Assembly: GCA_027083345.1 (NCBI GenBank)
Contig: JALWOZ010000029.1
Span: forward strand, 1 to 42,889
DNA length: 42,889 bases
Source of the DNA: Candidatus Kaiserbacteria bacterium
Lineage (GTDB): Bacteria; Patescibacteriota; Minisyncoccia; Phycocordibacterales; UBA2100
Reading direction: 5' to 3'
Below, in pieces: positions 14,667 to 21,109 of this stretch; positions within the stretch are counted from its first letter, which is position 1; the number at the start of each line of letters is the position of its first letter. Position numbers and translations under genes: made by a program. Below the pieces are notes generated by a model that was not told where the DNA came from, searched no databases, and saw nothing but the letters and a program-made list of their open reading frames with translations.

Positions 14667-15680
14667 ATGTTGGAAATTAGACAAAAGGTAGATCTGGCTC
14701 CTTATACTACTTTTAAGATAGGAGGCAGGTCTAGTTTTTTTGTAGATATTAATACTGAGAGTGAATTGCGAGAGGCTTTAGATTTTGCCAGACAAAAGCA
14801 AATAAATTTTTTTGTGTTATCTGGAGGTACAAATGTATTACTTGATGATAACGGTTTTAATGGTTTGGTGATACATATGGTGGGGGGTGGTGTAAAAATA
14901 TATTCTAATAATGTTGTTACTGATGCTGGAGCGGAGCTCGCTAGCATAATTAAGTCTTGTGGTAATGTAGGTCTTGCTGGTATGGAGAGGATGTATGGTA
15001 TACCTGGCTCGGTAGGTGGTGCGGTGCGTGGTAATGCCGGAGCATTTGGTACGGAGATGAAGGATGTGGTCAGTAAAGTCCGAGTTATGAATATGCAGAC
15101 AGGAGAGGTACGAGATTTTAATAACAAAGAATGTGAGTTTGACTACCGCACAAGCTACTTCAAGACACACCCAGAGTGGGTGGTGCTTACTGTGGTGTTT
15201 AAGTTGTGTACCTTTACTGACTCCAGAGAGTCTGCTCCTTCAAAACCTCTATCCCTAGCCGCCCACTGCCCCGGTTTTATAGAAGCAGACTCTCTGGAGT
15301 TGGCCGTAGCAGAGCTTAAGAGGTACAGAGAGGAAATATTAGCAAAGCGGGGAGGTAAGCACGACCAAGCGGTTAGGTGTGCAGGTAGTTTTTTTAAGAA
15401 TCCATTGGGCACGCCTGAGACAGTAGAGATGTTTGAGCAGGAGAAGGGGGTTAAGGCTAGAGGAGGCAGAGTGCCAGCCGGCTGGCTTATAGACAAGTGC
15501 GAGCTCAAGGGCACGACCGTTGGTGGAGCTAAGTGCAGCGAGCAGCAGGCCAACTACATAGTTAACTTTAATAATGCAACCCAGAGAGATGTGTTAGAGT
15601 TAAGAGATATAATAATAAAAAAGGTACAAGATACCTTTAGTATCACTCTAGAACCGGAGGTAATAGTGATAAATACGTAA
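14667..15680 (+). CDS. murB: UDP-N-acetylenolpyruvoylglucosamine reductase MurB with a palindrome-encoded insertion
   Basis: 337 aa. FAD enzyme reducing UDP-GlcNAc-enolpyruvate to UDP-MurNAc. The N-terminal YTTFKIGG and FFVLSGGTNVLLDD segments, the substrate-loop GIPGSVGGAVRGNAGAFG, and the catalytic region CAGSFFKNP with the C-terminal glutamate (TLEPEV) are present. Between the strand VVLTVVFKL and the helix LAVAELKRYREE, where related enzymes have only a short turn, about 25 extra residues (roughly 185-211) are encoded by an 81-bp DNA palindrome. The reading frame is kept. Operon rplI-murB-murF, with 8 bp to murF. Confidence 0.95.
   Translation: MLEIRQKVDLAPYTTFKIGGRSSFFVDINTESELREALDFARQKQINFFVLSGGTNVLLDDNGFNGLVIHMVGGGVKIYSNNVVTDAGAELASIIKSCGNVGLAGMERMYGIPGSVGGAVRGNAGAFGTEMKDVVSKVRVMNMQTGEVRDFNNKECEFDYRTSYFKTHPEWVVLTVVFKLCTFTDSRESAPSKPLSLAAHCPGFIEADSLELAVAELKRYREEILAKRGGKHDQAVRCAGSFFKNPLGTPETVEMFEQEKGVKARGGRVPAGWLIDKCELKGTTVGGAKCSEQQANYIVNFNNATQRDVLELRDIIIKKVQDTFSITLEPEVIVINT
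15220..15300 (+). repeat. In-frame 81-bp palindromic element inside murB
   Basis: Arms 15220-15236 and 15284-15300 pair perfectly over 17 bp. Further pairs are 15238-15239/15281-15282 and 15242-15247/15273-15278. The loop is 25 nt. It encodes a Ser/Pro/Ala-rich stretch from DSRESAPSKP to EADSLEL at a surface turn of MurB. The opposite strand is also open across it. The layout recalls the palindromic elements known inside Rickettsia genes, though no relation to them is shown. Confidence 0.85.
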
Positions 15681-15688
15681 AGAGTATT

Positions 15689-16945
15689 ATGAAAGTTTAT
15701 ATTAAGAAAATAATAATCAAATTACTTACTTGGGAGGCGCGGGTGGTGCTAGCTCGGCATAAGCCTATGGTGGTGGCTATTACAGGTTCACTCGGTAAGA
15801 CCGGAACTAAGGATGCTGTGGCGGCAGCTCTATCTGCTAAGTACTCTGTACGCAAGAGTCAAAAGAGCTTTAATAGCGAATTTGGCATACCGCTTACAAT
15901 ATTAGGCTTACCAAATGCGTGGAGCAGTCCGCTTAAGTGGCTGGTAAATTTAGTAGAAGGTTTTTGGATAAGCTTATTTGGGCGGGAGTATGAGGAGGTG
16001 CTGGTGTTAGAGATAGGTGCAGATAAGCCAGGAGACATATCTAGTGTGGCCAAGTGGCTTAAAGCTCAGATTGTTATAATCACGGCAGTGCCAGAGGTGC
16101 CTGTGCACAGAGAATTTTATAAAGACTCAGGTGCGGTATTGGCAGAGAAGGCTTCTCTAGTACAAGCTCTTGTAGAGGGGGGCTTGCTACTAACAGGAGA
16201 CGACGAGAGGGTAAGTGGTATAATAAACAAGATTGGAGAAGCTCGCAGAGTCAAGTATGACAATGTAGATATTATATACAACAATGGCAAGCCTATTGGC
16301 ACAGAGTTTACAGTCGGGGCACAAAGAGTGCAGAGAGTTGGAGTGTTGGGTGAGCATCAAGGGTATGCAATAGCCTTTGCTCTTGCAGTGGCAGAACACT
16401 TAGATATTGATGTTGAGAAAGTAGTCGGGTCACTTGAGAGTGCTGAGTTGACTCCGGGGCGTATGAGAGTGCTTAATGGTATTAATAATTCGACGATTAT
16501 AGACGATTCTTACAACTCGTCTCCAACGGCTCTCAGGGCAGCGCTAAAGGCCTTAAACTCTCTTAAGATTGAGGGTAAGAAGGTGGCAATCCTAGGCGAT
16601 ATGAAAGAACTTGGAGATGCTAGTGATAGAGAGCATCGCAAAGCTGGTGCACAGATAGCCAGCGTAGTAGATGAGCTTTACACAATAGGCACGCAAGCTC
16701 GACTTATAGCGAGCGAGGCTGTTAAAAGAGGTTTACAAGAGGAGGTCGTACATTCTTATAAAGAGGGAGAAGCAAGCACGATAGGCTCAAGGTTGGCGCA
16801 AACAATAGTGAGTGGAGATGTTGTGCTGGTAAAGGGTTCACAAGGAGGTATACGTTTAGAGCAAGCAGTTAAAGAATTACTTCAAGACAAGTCAAAGGCC
16901 AGGGAGTTACTTGTACGGCAAGATAAGGAGTGGTTGATGCGATAA
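15689..16945 (+). CDS. murF: UDP-N-acetylmuramoyl-tripeptide--D-alanyl-D-alanine ligase
   Basis: 418 aa. ATP-dependent Mur ligase adding D-Ala-D-Ala to the UDP-MurNAc tripeptide. The P-loop TGSLGKTGTKD lies at 32-42, followed by a FNSEFGIPLTILGL segment. IDDSYNSSPTALRAAL matches the MurF-type DAYNANP block, and the domain 3 start KKVAILGDMKELG is clear. It is shorter than the usual roughly 450 aa because the N-terminal UDP-binding domain is nearly absent: the P-loop starts at residue 32. ddl, which makes its D-Ala-D-Ala substrate, is next downstream. Confidence 0.88.
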   Translation: MKVYIKKIIIKLLTWEARVVLARHKPMVVAITGSLGKTGTKDAVAAALSAKYSVRKSQKSFNSEFGIPLTILGLPNAWSSPLKWLVNLVEGFWISLFGREYEEVLVLEIGADKPGDISSVAKWLKAQIVIITAVPEVPVHREFYKDSGAVLAEKASLVQALVEGGLLLTGDDERVSGIINKIGEARRVKYDNVDIIYNNGKPIGTEFTVGAQRVQRVGVLGEHQGYAIAFALAVAEHLDIDVEKVVGSLESAELTPGRMRVLNGINNSTIIDDSYNSSPTALRAALKALNSLKIEGKKVAILGDMKELGDASDREHRKAGAQIASVVDELYTIGTQARLIASEAVKRGLQEEVVHSYKEGEASTIGSRLAQTIVSGDVVLVKGSQGGIRLEQAVKELLQDKSKARELLVRQDKEWLMR

Positions 16946-16963
16946 TTGCGGTTGGGGAGTTTA

Positions 16964-16972
16964 TGCTATAAT
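16964..16972 (+). promoter_or_regulatory. Extended -10 of ddl (leaderless)
   Basis: TGC followed by TATAAT ends 7 nt before the ATG at 16980. The ATG at 16971 overlaps the hexamer itself and would lie upstream of the transcription start, so this box decides the start codon. Confidence 0.65.
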
Positions 16973-16979
16973 GTCAGGT

Positions 16980-17972
16980 ATGGATAGCTTAACAATATCT
17001 GTTATAAGAGGAGGGCCATCTAGTGAGTATGATGTGTCTCTTAAGACAGGTGCGGCTATTATAGATGCACTCTCAGAGAACTATAAGATCGTAGACATAC
17101 TTATAGACAGACACGGGCAATGGCATCGCAACGGCCTGCCTATGGAGCCGGCGCAGGCTTTGCTTAGTGCAGATGTTGCTGTGCTGGCCTTGCATGGGGA
17201 GTATGGTGAGGACGGGCAAGTCCAGAGACTCTTAGACGAGCTCGGAGTGCCCTATACTGGCTCAGGAGCGTATGCATCTGCTTTGGCTATGCACAAGCCT
17301 CGTGCTCGCTTTGCTGTGGCGGGCTTGCCAATGATTAAATTTCCTGAACATTATGTTGTTAGACGAGATGACGGAGAGGATTATAATGCCATTGCACAAG
17401 ACATTTTCAAGAGATTTGGTCCGCCGTATATTGTGAAGCCGGCAAGTGGCGGCTCCTCTGTTGGTCTAGTGGTGGCTAAGACTATTGCAGAGTTGCCGAG
17501 CGCTATAGAGCATGTTACTAGAGTGTGTGGTGGCCAAGTGTTGGTAGAACAATTAATTAAAGGTAGAGAAGCTACGTGTGGAGTTATAGAGGATTATAGA
17601 GGAGAGCGTAGGTATGCCTTACCTCCTATAGAGATAGTACCTCCAAAAGACAATGGTGGTATATTTGACTATGATGCCAAATATAGTACAGATGATGTAT
17701 TATGTGCCCAAGAGATTTGCCCTGCTAACTTTACTAAACAAGAGAAAAAACAAATAGAGGAGGCTGCAAAGGCTGTGCACAGGGCACTAGAGCTCTCCCA
17801 TTACTCTCGCTCTGACTTTATCTTAGCTCAGCACGGCCTTTATTTCTTAGAGGTTAATACTCTGCCCGGTCTTACAGAACAGTCTTTGCTACCAAGATCC
17901 CTTAATGTAGTAGGGTCAAGCTTAAAAGATTTATTAGAGCATCTTGTAAGCCTTGCACTAGAGAGAAAGTAG
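16980..17972 (+). CDS. ddl: D-alanine--D-alanine ligase
   Basis: 330 aa. ATP-grasp enzyme joining two D-alanines for the peptidoglycan stem. Visible are the N-terminal ISVIRGGPSSEYDVSLKTG, the VLALHGEYGEDGQVQRLLD segment, the ATP-grasp region PYIVKPASGGSSVGLV, and the Mg-binding C-terminal FLEVNTLPGLTEQSLLP. The start at 16980 is preferred over 16971 because the -10 TATAAT overlaps the earlier ATG. It has its own promoter although it follows murF by only 34 bp. Confidence 0.96.
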   Translation: MDSLTISVIRGGPSSEYDVSLKTGAAIIDALSENYKIVDILIDRHGQWHRNGLPMEPAQALLSADVAVLALHGEYGEDGQVQRLLDELGVPYTGSGAYASALAMHKPRARFAVAGLPMIKFPEHYVVRRDDGEDYNAIAQDIFKRFGPPYIVKPASGGSSVGLVVAKTIAELPSAIEHVTRVCGGQVLVEQLIKGREATCGVIEDYRGERRYALPPIEIVPPKDNGGIFDYDAKYSTDDVLCAQEICPANFTKQEKKQIEEAAKAVHRALELSHYSRSDFILAQHGLYFLEVNTLPGLTEQSLLPRSLNVVGSSLKDLLEHLVSLALERK

Positions 17973-17975
17973 GGT

Positions 17976-17981
17976 AAAATA
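17976..17981 (+). promoter_or_regulatory. Probable -10 box of tRNA-Ala
   Basis: TAAAAT just after the ddl stop. The start would be near 17988, about 18 nt before the mature tRNA. Confidence 0.4.
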
Positions 17982-18005
17982 GCGCGTACCAATAACTTGG
18001 TTATT

Positions 18006-18079
18006 GGGCCCGTAGCTCAGTTGGCTAGAGCGCCTCATTTGCACTGAGGAGGCCGGGGGTTCGAATCCTCTCGGGTCCA
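18006..18079 (+). tRNA. tRNA-Ala (anticodon UGC)
   Basis: Acceptor arms 18006-18012 and 18072-18078 pair with one G-U; discriminator A at 18079. The anticodon stem is CCTCA/TGAGG around TTTGCAC, giving TGC. The D arm and T arm (GGGTTCGAATC) are normal. CCA is not encoded. A perfect palindromic terminator follows directly. Confidence 0.96.
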
Positions 18080-18080
18080 C

Positions 18081-18119
18081 AAAATAAAACCCCAGCATGC
18101 ATGCTGGGGTTTTATTTTT
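18081..18119 (+). terminator. Terminator of tRNA-Ala, 38-bp perfect palindrome
   Basis: Positions 18081-18118 form an uninterrupted perfect palindrome (19 bp per arm, centre CATGCATG). The GC-rich core is flanked by A-rich and T-rich ends, so it should work in both directions. Confidence 0.85.
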
Positions 18120-18163
18120 ATTAGCTATGTAAAGTGCTTTATGGTAAATATTGATAAATATAG

Positions 18164-18169
18164 TATACT
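18164..18169 (+). promoter_or_regulatory. -10 box of the queuosine-precursor transporter gene (leaderless)
   Basis: TATACT ends 8 nt before the ATG at 18178. It supports that start over the TTG at 18151. Confidence 0.5.
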
Positions 18170-18177
18170 CCAGTGCG

Positions 18178-18867
18178 ATGAATGAGCTACTTTTCTTTAG
18201 TTTTGCTATTTTTTGCTTATCTATAGTACTTTTAGCATTTCGATTAGGTAAAATGTATTTATTTGCAACAGTGGCCATGTTTGCCCTCCTTATGAATATA
18301 TTTGTACTTAAGCAATTTGATCTTTTTGGTTTAGCAGTTACTGGCGGTAATGTGCTTTATGGGGCACTTTTTCTTATTACAGATATTTTTTCTGAACATT
18401 ATGGTAAGGAGGATGCATTACGCGCTGTACGGCTTGGCTTTTTTGTGAGTGGCTTTTTTGTTTTGTCTATACAATTTCTCTTGGCTTTTGTGCCTAACAA
18501 TTATGACTTCGCACAAGAGAGTTTACTAACTCTCTTTAGTCTATCTCCGCGTATTCTTTTTGCTTCTATGTTTTCATATCTTATTGTTCAGCATATTGAT
18601 GTTTATGTGTATGAGGCAATACATAAGCGTTTTGTAAACATGCTTTGGCTACGTAATTTAGGTTCTACATTATTATCTCAACTTATAGATACCATTATTT
18701 TTACTATATTTGGACTGTTAACAGTTTCTAGTTTTGGTATAGCAGGCGTAGTGCCTATGGAGGCTCTGGCGGAGGTGCTTTTTGTAACTTATGTGGTTAA
18801 AATAGTGGTAGCTATTATAGATACGCCGTTTATATATTTAAGTAAGAAGATTAAGAAAAGAGAATGA
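18178..18867 (+). CDS. Queuosine-precursor (VUT/YhhQ family) transporter
   Basis: 229 aa, about six transmembrane helices. The family imports deazaguanine precursors (preQ0, preQ1 or queuine) for tRNA queuosine. The segment GGNVLYGALFLITDIFSEHYG with the following ALRAVRLGF is characteristic, as is the C-terminal VEVLFVTYVVK-like helix (here LAEVLFVTYVVKIVVAIIDTP). No queuosine-biosynthesis gene is in the window, fitting a salvage lifestyle. A TTG start 27 nt upstream is possible, but the -10 box favours ATG 18178. Confidence 0.85.
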   Translation: MNELLFFSFAIFCLSIVLLAFRLGKMYLFATVAMFALLMNIFVLKQFDLFGLAVTGGNVLYGALFLITDIFSEHYGKEDALRAVRLGFFVSGFFVLSIQFLLAFVPNNYDFAQESLLTLFSLSPRILFASMFSYLIVQHIDVYVYEAIHKRFVNMLWLRNLGSTLLSQLIDTIIFTIFGLLTVSSFGIAGVVPMEALAEVLFVTYVVKIVVAIIDTPFIYLSKKIKKRE

Positions 18868-18913
18868 AAAGAGGGTTATCTATAGTTTTATTTCCCATAT
18901 TATAAATATATGA

Positions 18914-18973
18914 AATAAAAAACACCTAACGCAACTATACCTTGAGACCAAAGTATAAATTGCGTTAGGTGTT
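18914..18973 (-). terminator. Long terminator of the 41-aa peptide gene
   Basis: Arms 18921-18934 and 18960-18973 pair perfectly over 14 bp, with an inner stem 18936-18940/18953-18957. On the minus strand the hairpin runs into TTTTTTATTTC. It begins 8 bp after the stop codon of the minus-strand ORF. Confidence 0.85.
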
Positions 18974-19077
18974 CTCCTGGCTACCCTTTGGTAGCCAGGA
19001 GAATCAGCGCCAGGAGGAGAGTCAAGAAAACTCCTCCCGTGAGTCCCAAGAAGACCAGCATTGCCTCTTGGGACATG
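18972..19077 (-). repeat. Chain of three hairpins inside the small ORF
   Basis: 18972-18985 pairs with 18990-19003 (14 perfect pairs, 4-nt loop, containing the stop codon). 19013-19019 pairs with 19031-19037 (7 pairs). 19043-19051 pairs with 19066-19074 (9 pairs). With the adjacent terminator, four strong hairpins lie in about 155 nt of transcript. Confidence 0.75.
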
Positions 19078-19106
19078 AACGAGATGAAGTATCCCGTTGC
19101 ACTCAT
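18981..19106 (-). CDS. 41-aa single-span membrane peptide with canonical expression signals
   Basis: Small ORF starting MSATGYFISFMSQEAM and ending in a hydrophobic helix (about 16-38) with a short LATKG tail. A complete Shine-Dalgarno (AGGAGGTGAT on the minus strand, 19112-19121) lies 5 nt before the ATG. A TTGACA/TCTAAT promoter with 17-bp spacing lies at 19142-19170 and a strong terminator follows. Almost no other gene here has a Shine-Dalgarno, and the segment is visibly richer in G+C. I recognise no family. It could be a small regulatory membrane peptide, a toxin- or holin-like peptide, or part of a recently acquired cassette. It points away from the mraZ cluster. Confidence 0.65.
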   Translation of the reverse strand: MSATGYFISFMSQEAMLVFLGLTGGVFLTLLLALILLATKG

Positions 19107-19111
19107 CTAAA

Positions 19112-19121
19112 ATCACCTCCT
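19112..19121 (-). promoter_or_regulatory. Full Shine-Dalgarno of the 41-aa ORF
   Basis: AGGAGGTGAT on the minus strand, complementary to the 3' end of typical 16S rRNA over the whole run, 5 nt before the ATG. It fixes the start and is the strongest ribosome-binding site seen in the window. Confidence 0.8.
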
Positions 19122-19141
19122 TTCAGGGTTGATACTCCAGT

Positions 19142-19170
19142 ATTAGAACACTTATCGCAGTATATGTCAA
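19142..19170 (-). promoter_or_regulatory. Sigma-70-type promoter of the 41-aa ORF
   Basis: On the minus strand, -35 TTGACA (19165-19170) and -10 TCTAAT (19142-19147) with a 17-bp spacer. The start would be near 19135, giving a leader of about 29 nt that contains the Shine-Dalgarno. It is the only consensus -35 I noticed. Confidence 0.65.
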
Positions 19171-19237
19171 TAGGTGCTTTTATTATATACGATTGTCAAT
19201 CGAGGTATTAAGAGTTGTGGATAACTTATTATGCAAA

Positions 19238-19282
19238 GTGGGGTATAGTGGTGTATAGTGGGAGGTAGTGGGAGAAGCGGGA
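19238..19282 (+). promoter_or_regulatory. MraZ operator: GTGGG boxes at 10-bp period
   Basis: GTGGG at 19238, GTGGT at 19248, GTGGG at 19258 and GTGGG at 19268, each starting exactly 10 bp apart; a degenerate CGGGA follows at 19278. MraZ is known to bind such direct repeats upstream of its own gene. They end about 33-43 bp before the mraZ ATG. Confidence 0.85.
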
Positions 19283-19314
19283 TACCCACTTAATCGTTCA
19301 TAAATAAATCTAAA

Positions 19315-19749
19315 ATGCTACTGGGAGAATACAATCATACTCTAGATGACAAAAACAGGGTTACATTACCTGCTAAGTTCAAGAGTGAGTTGGGTAAAAA
19401 GATTGTAATAACAAGAGGTTTAGATCGTTCTTTGTTTATTTATTCTGAGAAGGAGTGGAAGATTATCACCAATAAATTGGCGGAGTTGCCAATGACGCAG
19501 AGTGACTCTAGGGGCTTCTCACGTTTTTTCTTAGCTAGTGCTACTGAGGTAGAGCCAGATAAATCGGGTCGAGTATTGGTGCCAGAGAGACTTAAGAGTT
19601 TTGCCCATCTTGATAGATCCGTAGTAATAACCGGAGTACAAAGCAGGGTCGAGATTTGGGATCAAAAAGAGTGGGAGGAATATAGAGATAAGATGGAAAC
19701 CGATGGAGACTCTATGGCTGAGAAGTTGGGAGAGATAGGGATTATTTAA
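19315..19749 (+). CDS. mraZ: Transcriptional regulator MraZ
   Basis: 144 aa. Double SpoVT/AbrB-fold DNA-binding protein that controls the division and cell-wall cluster. The first repeat has LDDKNRVTLPAKF and the second PDKSGRVLVPERL, the usual pseudo-twofold pattern. GTGGG boxes at 19238-19272 immediately upstream are its expected autoregulatory operator. It heads the cluster mraZ-rsmH-ftsL-ftsI. A weak TAAATA 8 nt before the ATG may be a leaderless -10, and TATTAT at 19227 is an alternative promoter upstream of the boxes. Confidence 0.96.
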   Translation: MLLGEYNHTLDDKNRVTLPAKFKSELGKKIVITRGLDRSLFIYSEKEWKIITNKLAELPMTQSDSRGFSRFFLASATEVEPDKSGRVLVPERLKSFAHLDRSVVITGVQSRVEIWDQKEWEEYRDKMETDGDSMAEKLGEIGII

Positions 19750-19778
19750 TTGCTGTTCTGAGCGGTTGGGGGAAATTT

Positions 19779-20756
19779 ATGAATGTCATGCGCACACTTA
19801 ACAATCATAATAACTCCTCCACCGGCTCAGGTCAACAAGCGACCGATAATATGCATACACAGCATATACCAGTTCTTTTACAAGAAGTACTCAAAAATAT
19901 AGAGTTACATAAAGGAGATATTGTGTTAGACGGTACCTTAGGAGGTGGTGGACACGCATTAGCTATGGCTAAAGAGATAGGTAATAAGGGGACTCTTATT
20001 GGTATAGATGTTGATTCTGAAGCTATTAAAAGAGTGGAGAATTTATTTGTTAGCCATAAAGTAGAGTGTGGTAGATTTTTCTCTCAAAATAACTTTCGTA
20101 ATATAGATAGTGTATTAAATAAGTTAAATATAAGAGAAGTTAATGCAATATTGTTTGACTTAGGTTTATCTAGCGACCAATTGGAGGTTAGTGGTAGAGG
20201 CTTTACCTTTCAAAAAGATGAGCCTTTAGAGATGACTCTAAGTAACTCTATTAAAGATGAAACCTTAACAGCTAAAGAGATTGTTAATACTTGGCAAGAG
20301 GGGAACTTGGCAGACATCATATATGGTTATGGAGAGGAGAGATATTCAAGACGCATTGCCAAAGCTATTGTAGAGGGCCGTAAGTTTAAAGAGATAACCA
20401 CTACACAAGAGTTGGTAGAGATTATAAGCCGAGCCGTACCTAGTGGTTATAGACATGGCAAAATTAACCCAGCTACAAAGACTTTCCAAGCTTTGCGTAT
20501 AACGGTTAACGATGAGTTGGGGGCCGCTAGAGAGGCATTAGATAAGGCTATTATGTATCTTAATCAAGATGGTAGGGTAGCGGTCATAACTTTCCACTCT
20601 TTAGAAGATAGGTTAGTAAAAAGAAAGTTTAGAGAGTGGCAATCAGAGGGTCTGGGTACTGTTATAACTAAAAAACCAATAATCCCTAGCGATGAGGAGA
20701 TTAGAATAAATAAGAGAGCTAGGAGTGCAAAATTGAGGGTATTTAAAAAACAATAA
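19779..20756 (+). CDS. rsmH: 16S rRNA (cytosine-1402-N4)-methyltransferase
   Basis: 325 aa. Methylates C1402 in the decoding centre using SAM. It has the HIPVLLQEVLKNIEL start, SAM motif DGTLGGGGHALA, the ILFDLGLSSDQL block and a C-terminal ITFHSLEDRLVKRKF segment. The ORF starts 24 residues before the MHTQHIPVLL that resembles the usual N-terminus. GGGGGA 6 nt before the first ATG favours the longer form; ATG 19851 is the alternative. It is in the conserved place directly after mraZ. Confidence 0.95.
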   Translation: MNVMRTLNNHNNSSTGSGQQATDNMHTQHIPVLLQEVLKNIELHKGDIVLDGTLGGGGHALAMAKEIGNKGTLIGIDVDSEAIKRVENLFVSHKVECGRFFSQNNFRNIDSVLNKLNIREVNAILFDLGLSSDQLEVSGRGFTFQKDEPLEMTLSNSIKDETLTAKEIVNTWQEGNLADIIYGYGEERYSRRIAKAIVEGRKFKEITTTQELVEIISRAVPSGYRHGKINPATKTFQALRITVNDELGAAREALDKAIMYLNQDGRVAVITFHSLEDRLVKRKFREWQSEGLGTVITKKPIIPSDEEIRINKRARSAKLRVFKKQ

Positions 20757-20776
20757 AATAATTATTAAAAATTAAG

Positions 20777-21097
20777 ATGAGAAGAGTTAAAAACAAATCC
20801 ATAAGAACAAAGATACTTAATATTAAAGTACAGGCTTTTTCTATTTTATTGTTGCTCGTTGCTGTTTTGTTAACTGGTTATGTTACTTTATTAGGATTAT
20901 CCATTAAGAATGTTATAGTTCGTAAAGAGGCTGAGGTTAAAATGGCTAATTTACAAGCCGAGGTTTCTAAGATGGAGAGGGAATATATAATGAGAGTTAG
21001 TGACATATCTAGAGATAGAGCTAGTGGAGTAGGTTTAACTAAAATAGTGTCTAAATCATTTGCTGAGAGGAGGGTATTGGTAGGACAGGCCTATTAA
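20777..21097 (+). CDS. ftsL: FtsL-like small division membrane protein
   Basis: 106 aa. Basic N-terminus, one transmembrane helix (about 16-38), then a short coiled coil (RKEAEVKMANLQAEVSKMER), the layout of FtsL. Sequence identity in this family is very low, so the call rests on size, topology and position between rsmH and ftsI. With FtsQ it would activate FtsI at the septum. It starts 20 bp after rsmH and ends 12 bp before ftsI. Confidence 0.7.
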   Translation: MRRVKNKSIRTKILNIKVQAFSILLLLVAVLLTGYVTLLGLSIKNVIVRKEAEVKMANLQAEVSKMEREYIMRVSDISRDRASGVGLTKIVSKSFAERRVLVGQAY

Positions 21098-21109
21098 TTT
21101 TTAAAGTAT

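Noticed and set aside
15155-15553. 132-codon minus-strand frame across murB
   Set aside because: It is open partly because the palindrome reads alike on both strands; the rest is antisense to conserved MurB motifs.
16971-16979. ATG 16971 as the ddl start
   Set aside because: It overlaps the TATAAT box, so it lies upstream of the predicted transcription start; ATG 16980 fits better.
18969-19211. 80-codon plus-strand frame over the small cassette
   Set aside because: Gln/Glu/Ser-rich shadow of the hairpin region with no start signals; the minus-strand ORF has promoter, Shine-Dalgarno and terminator.
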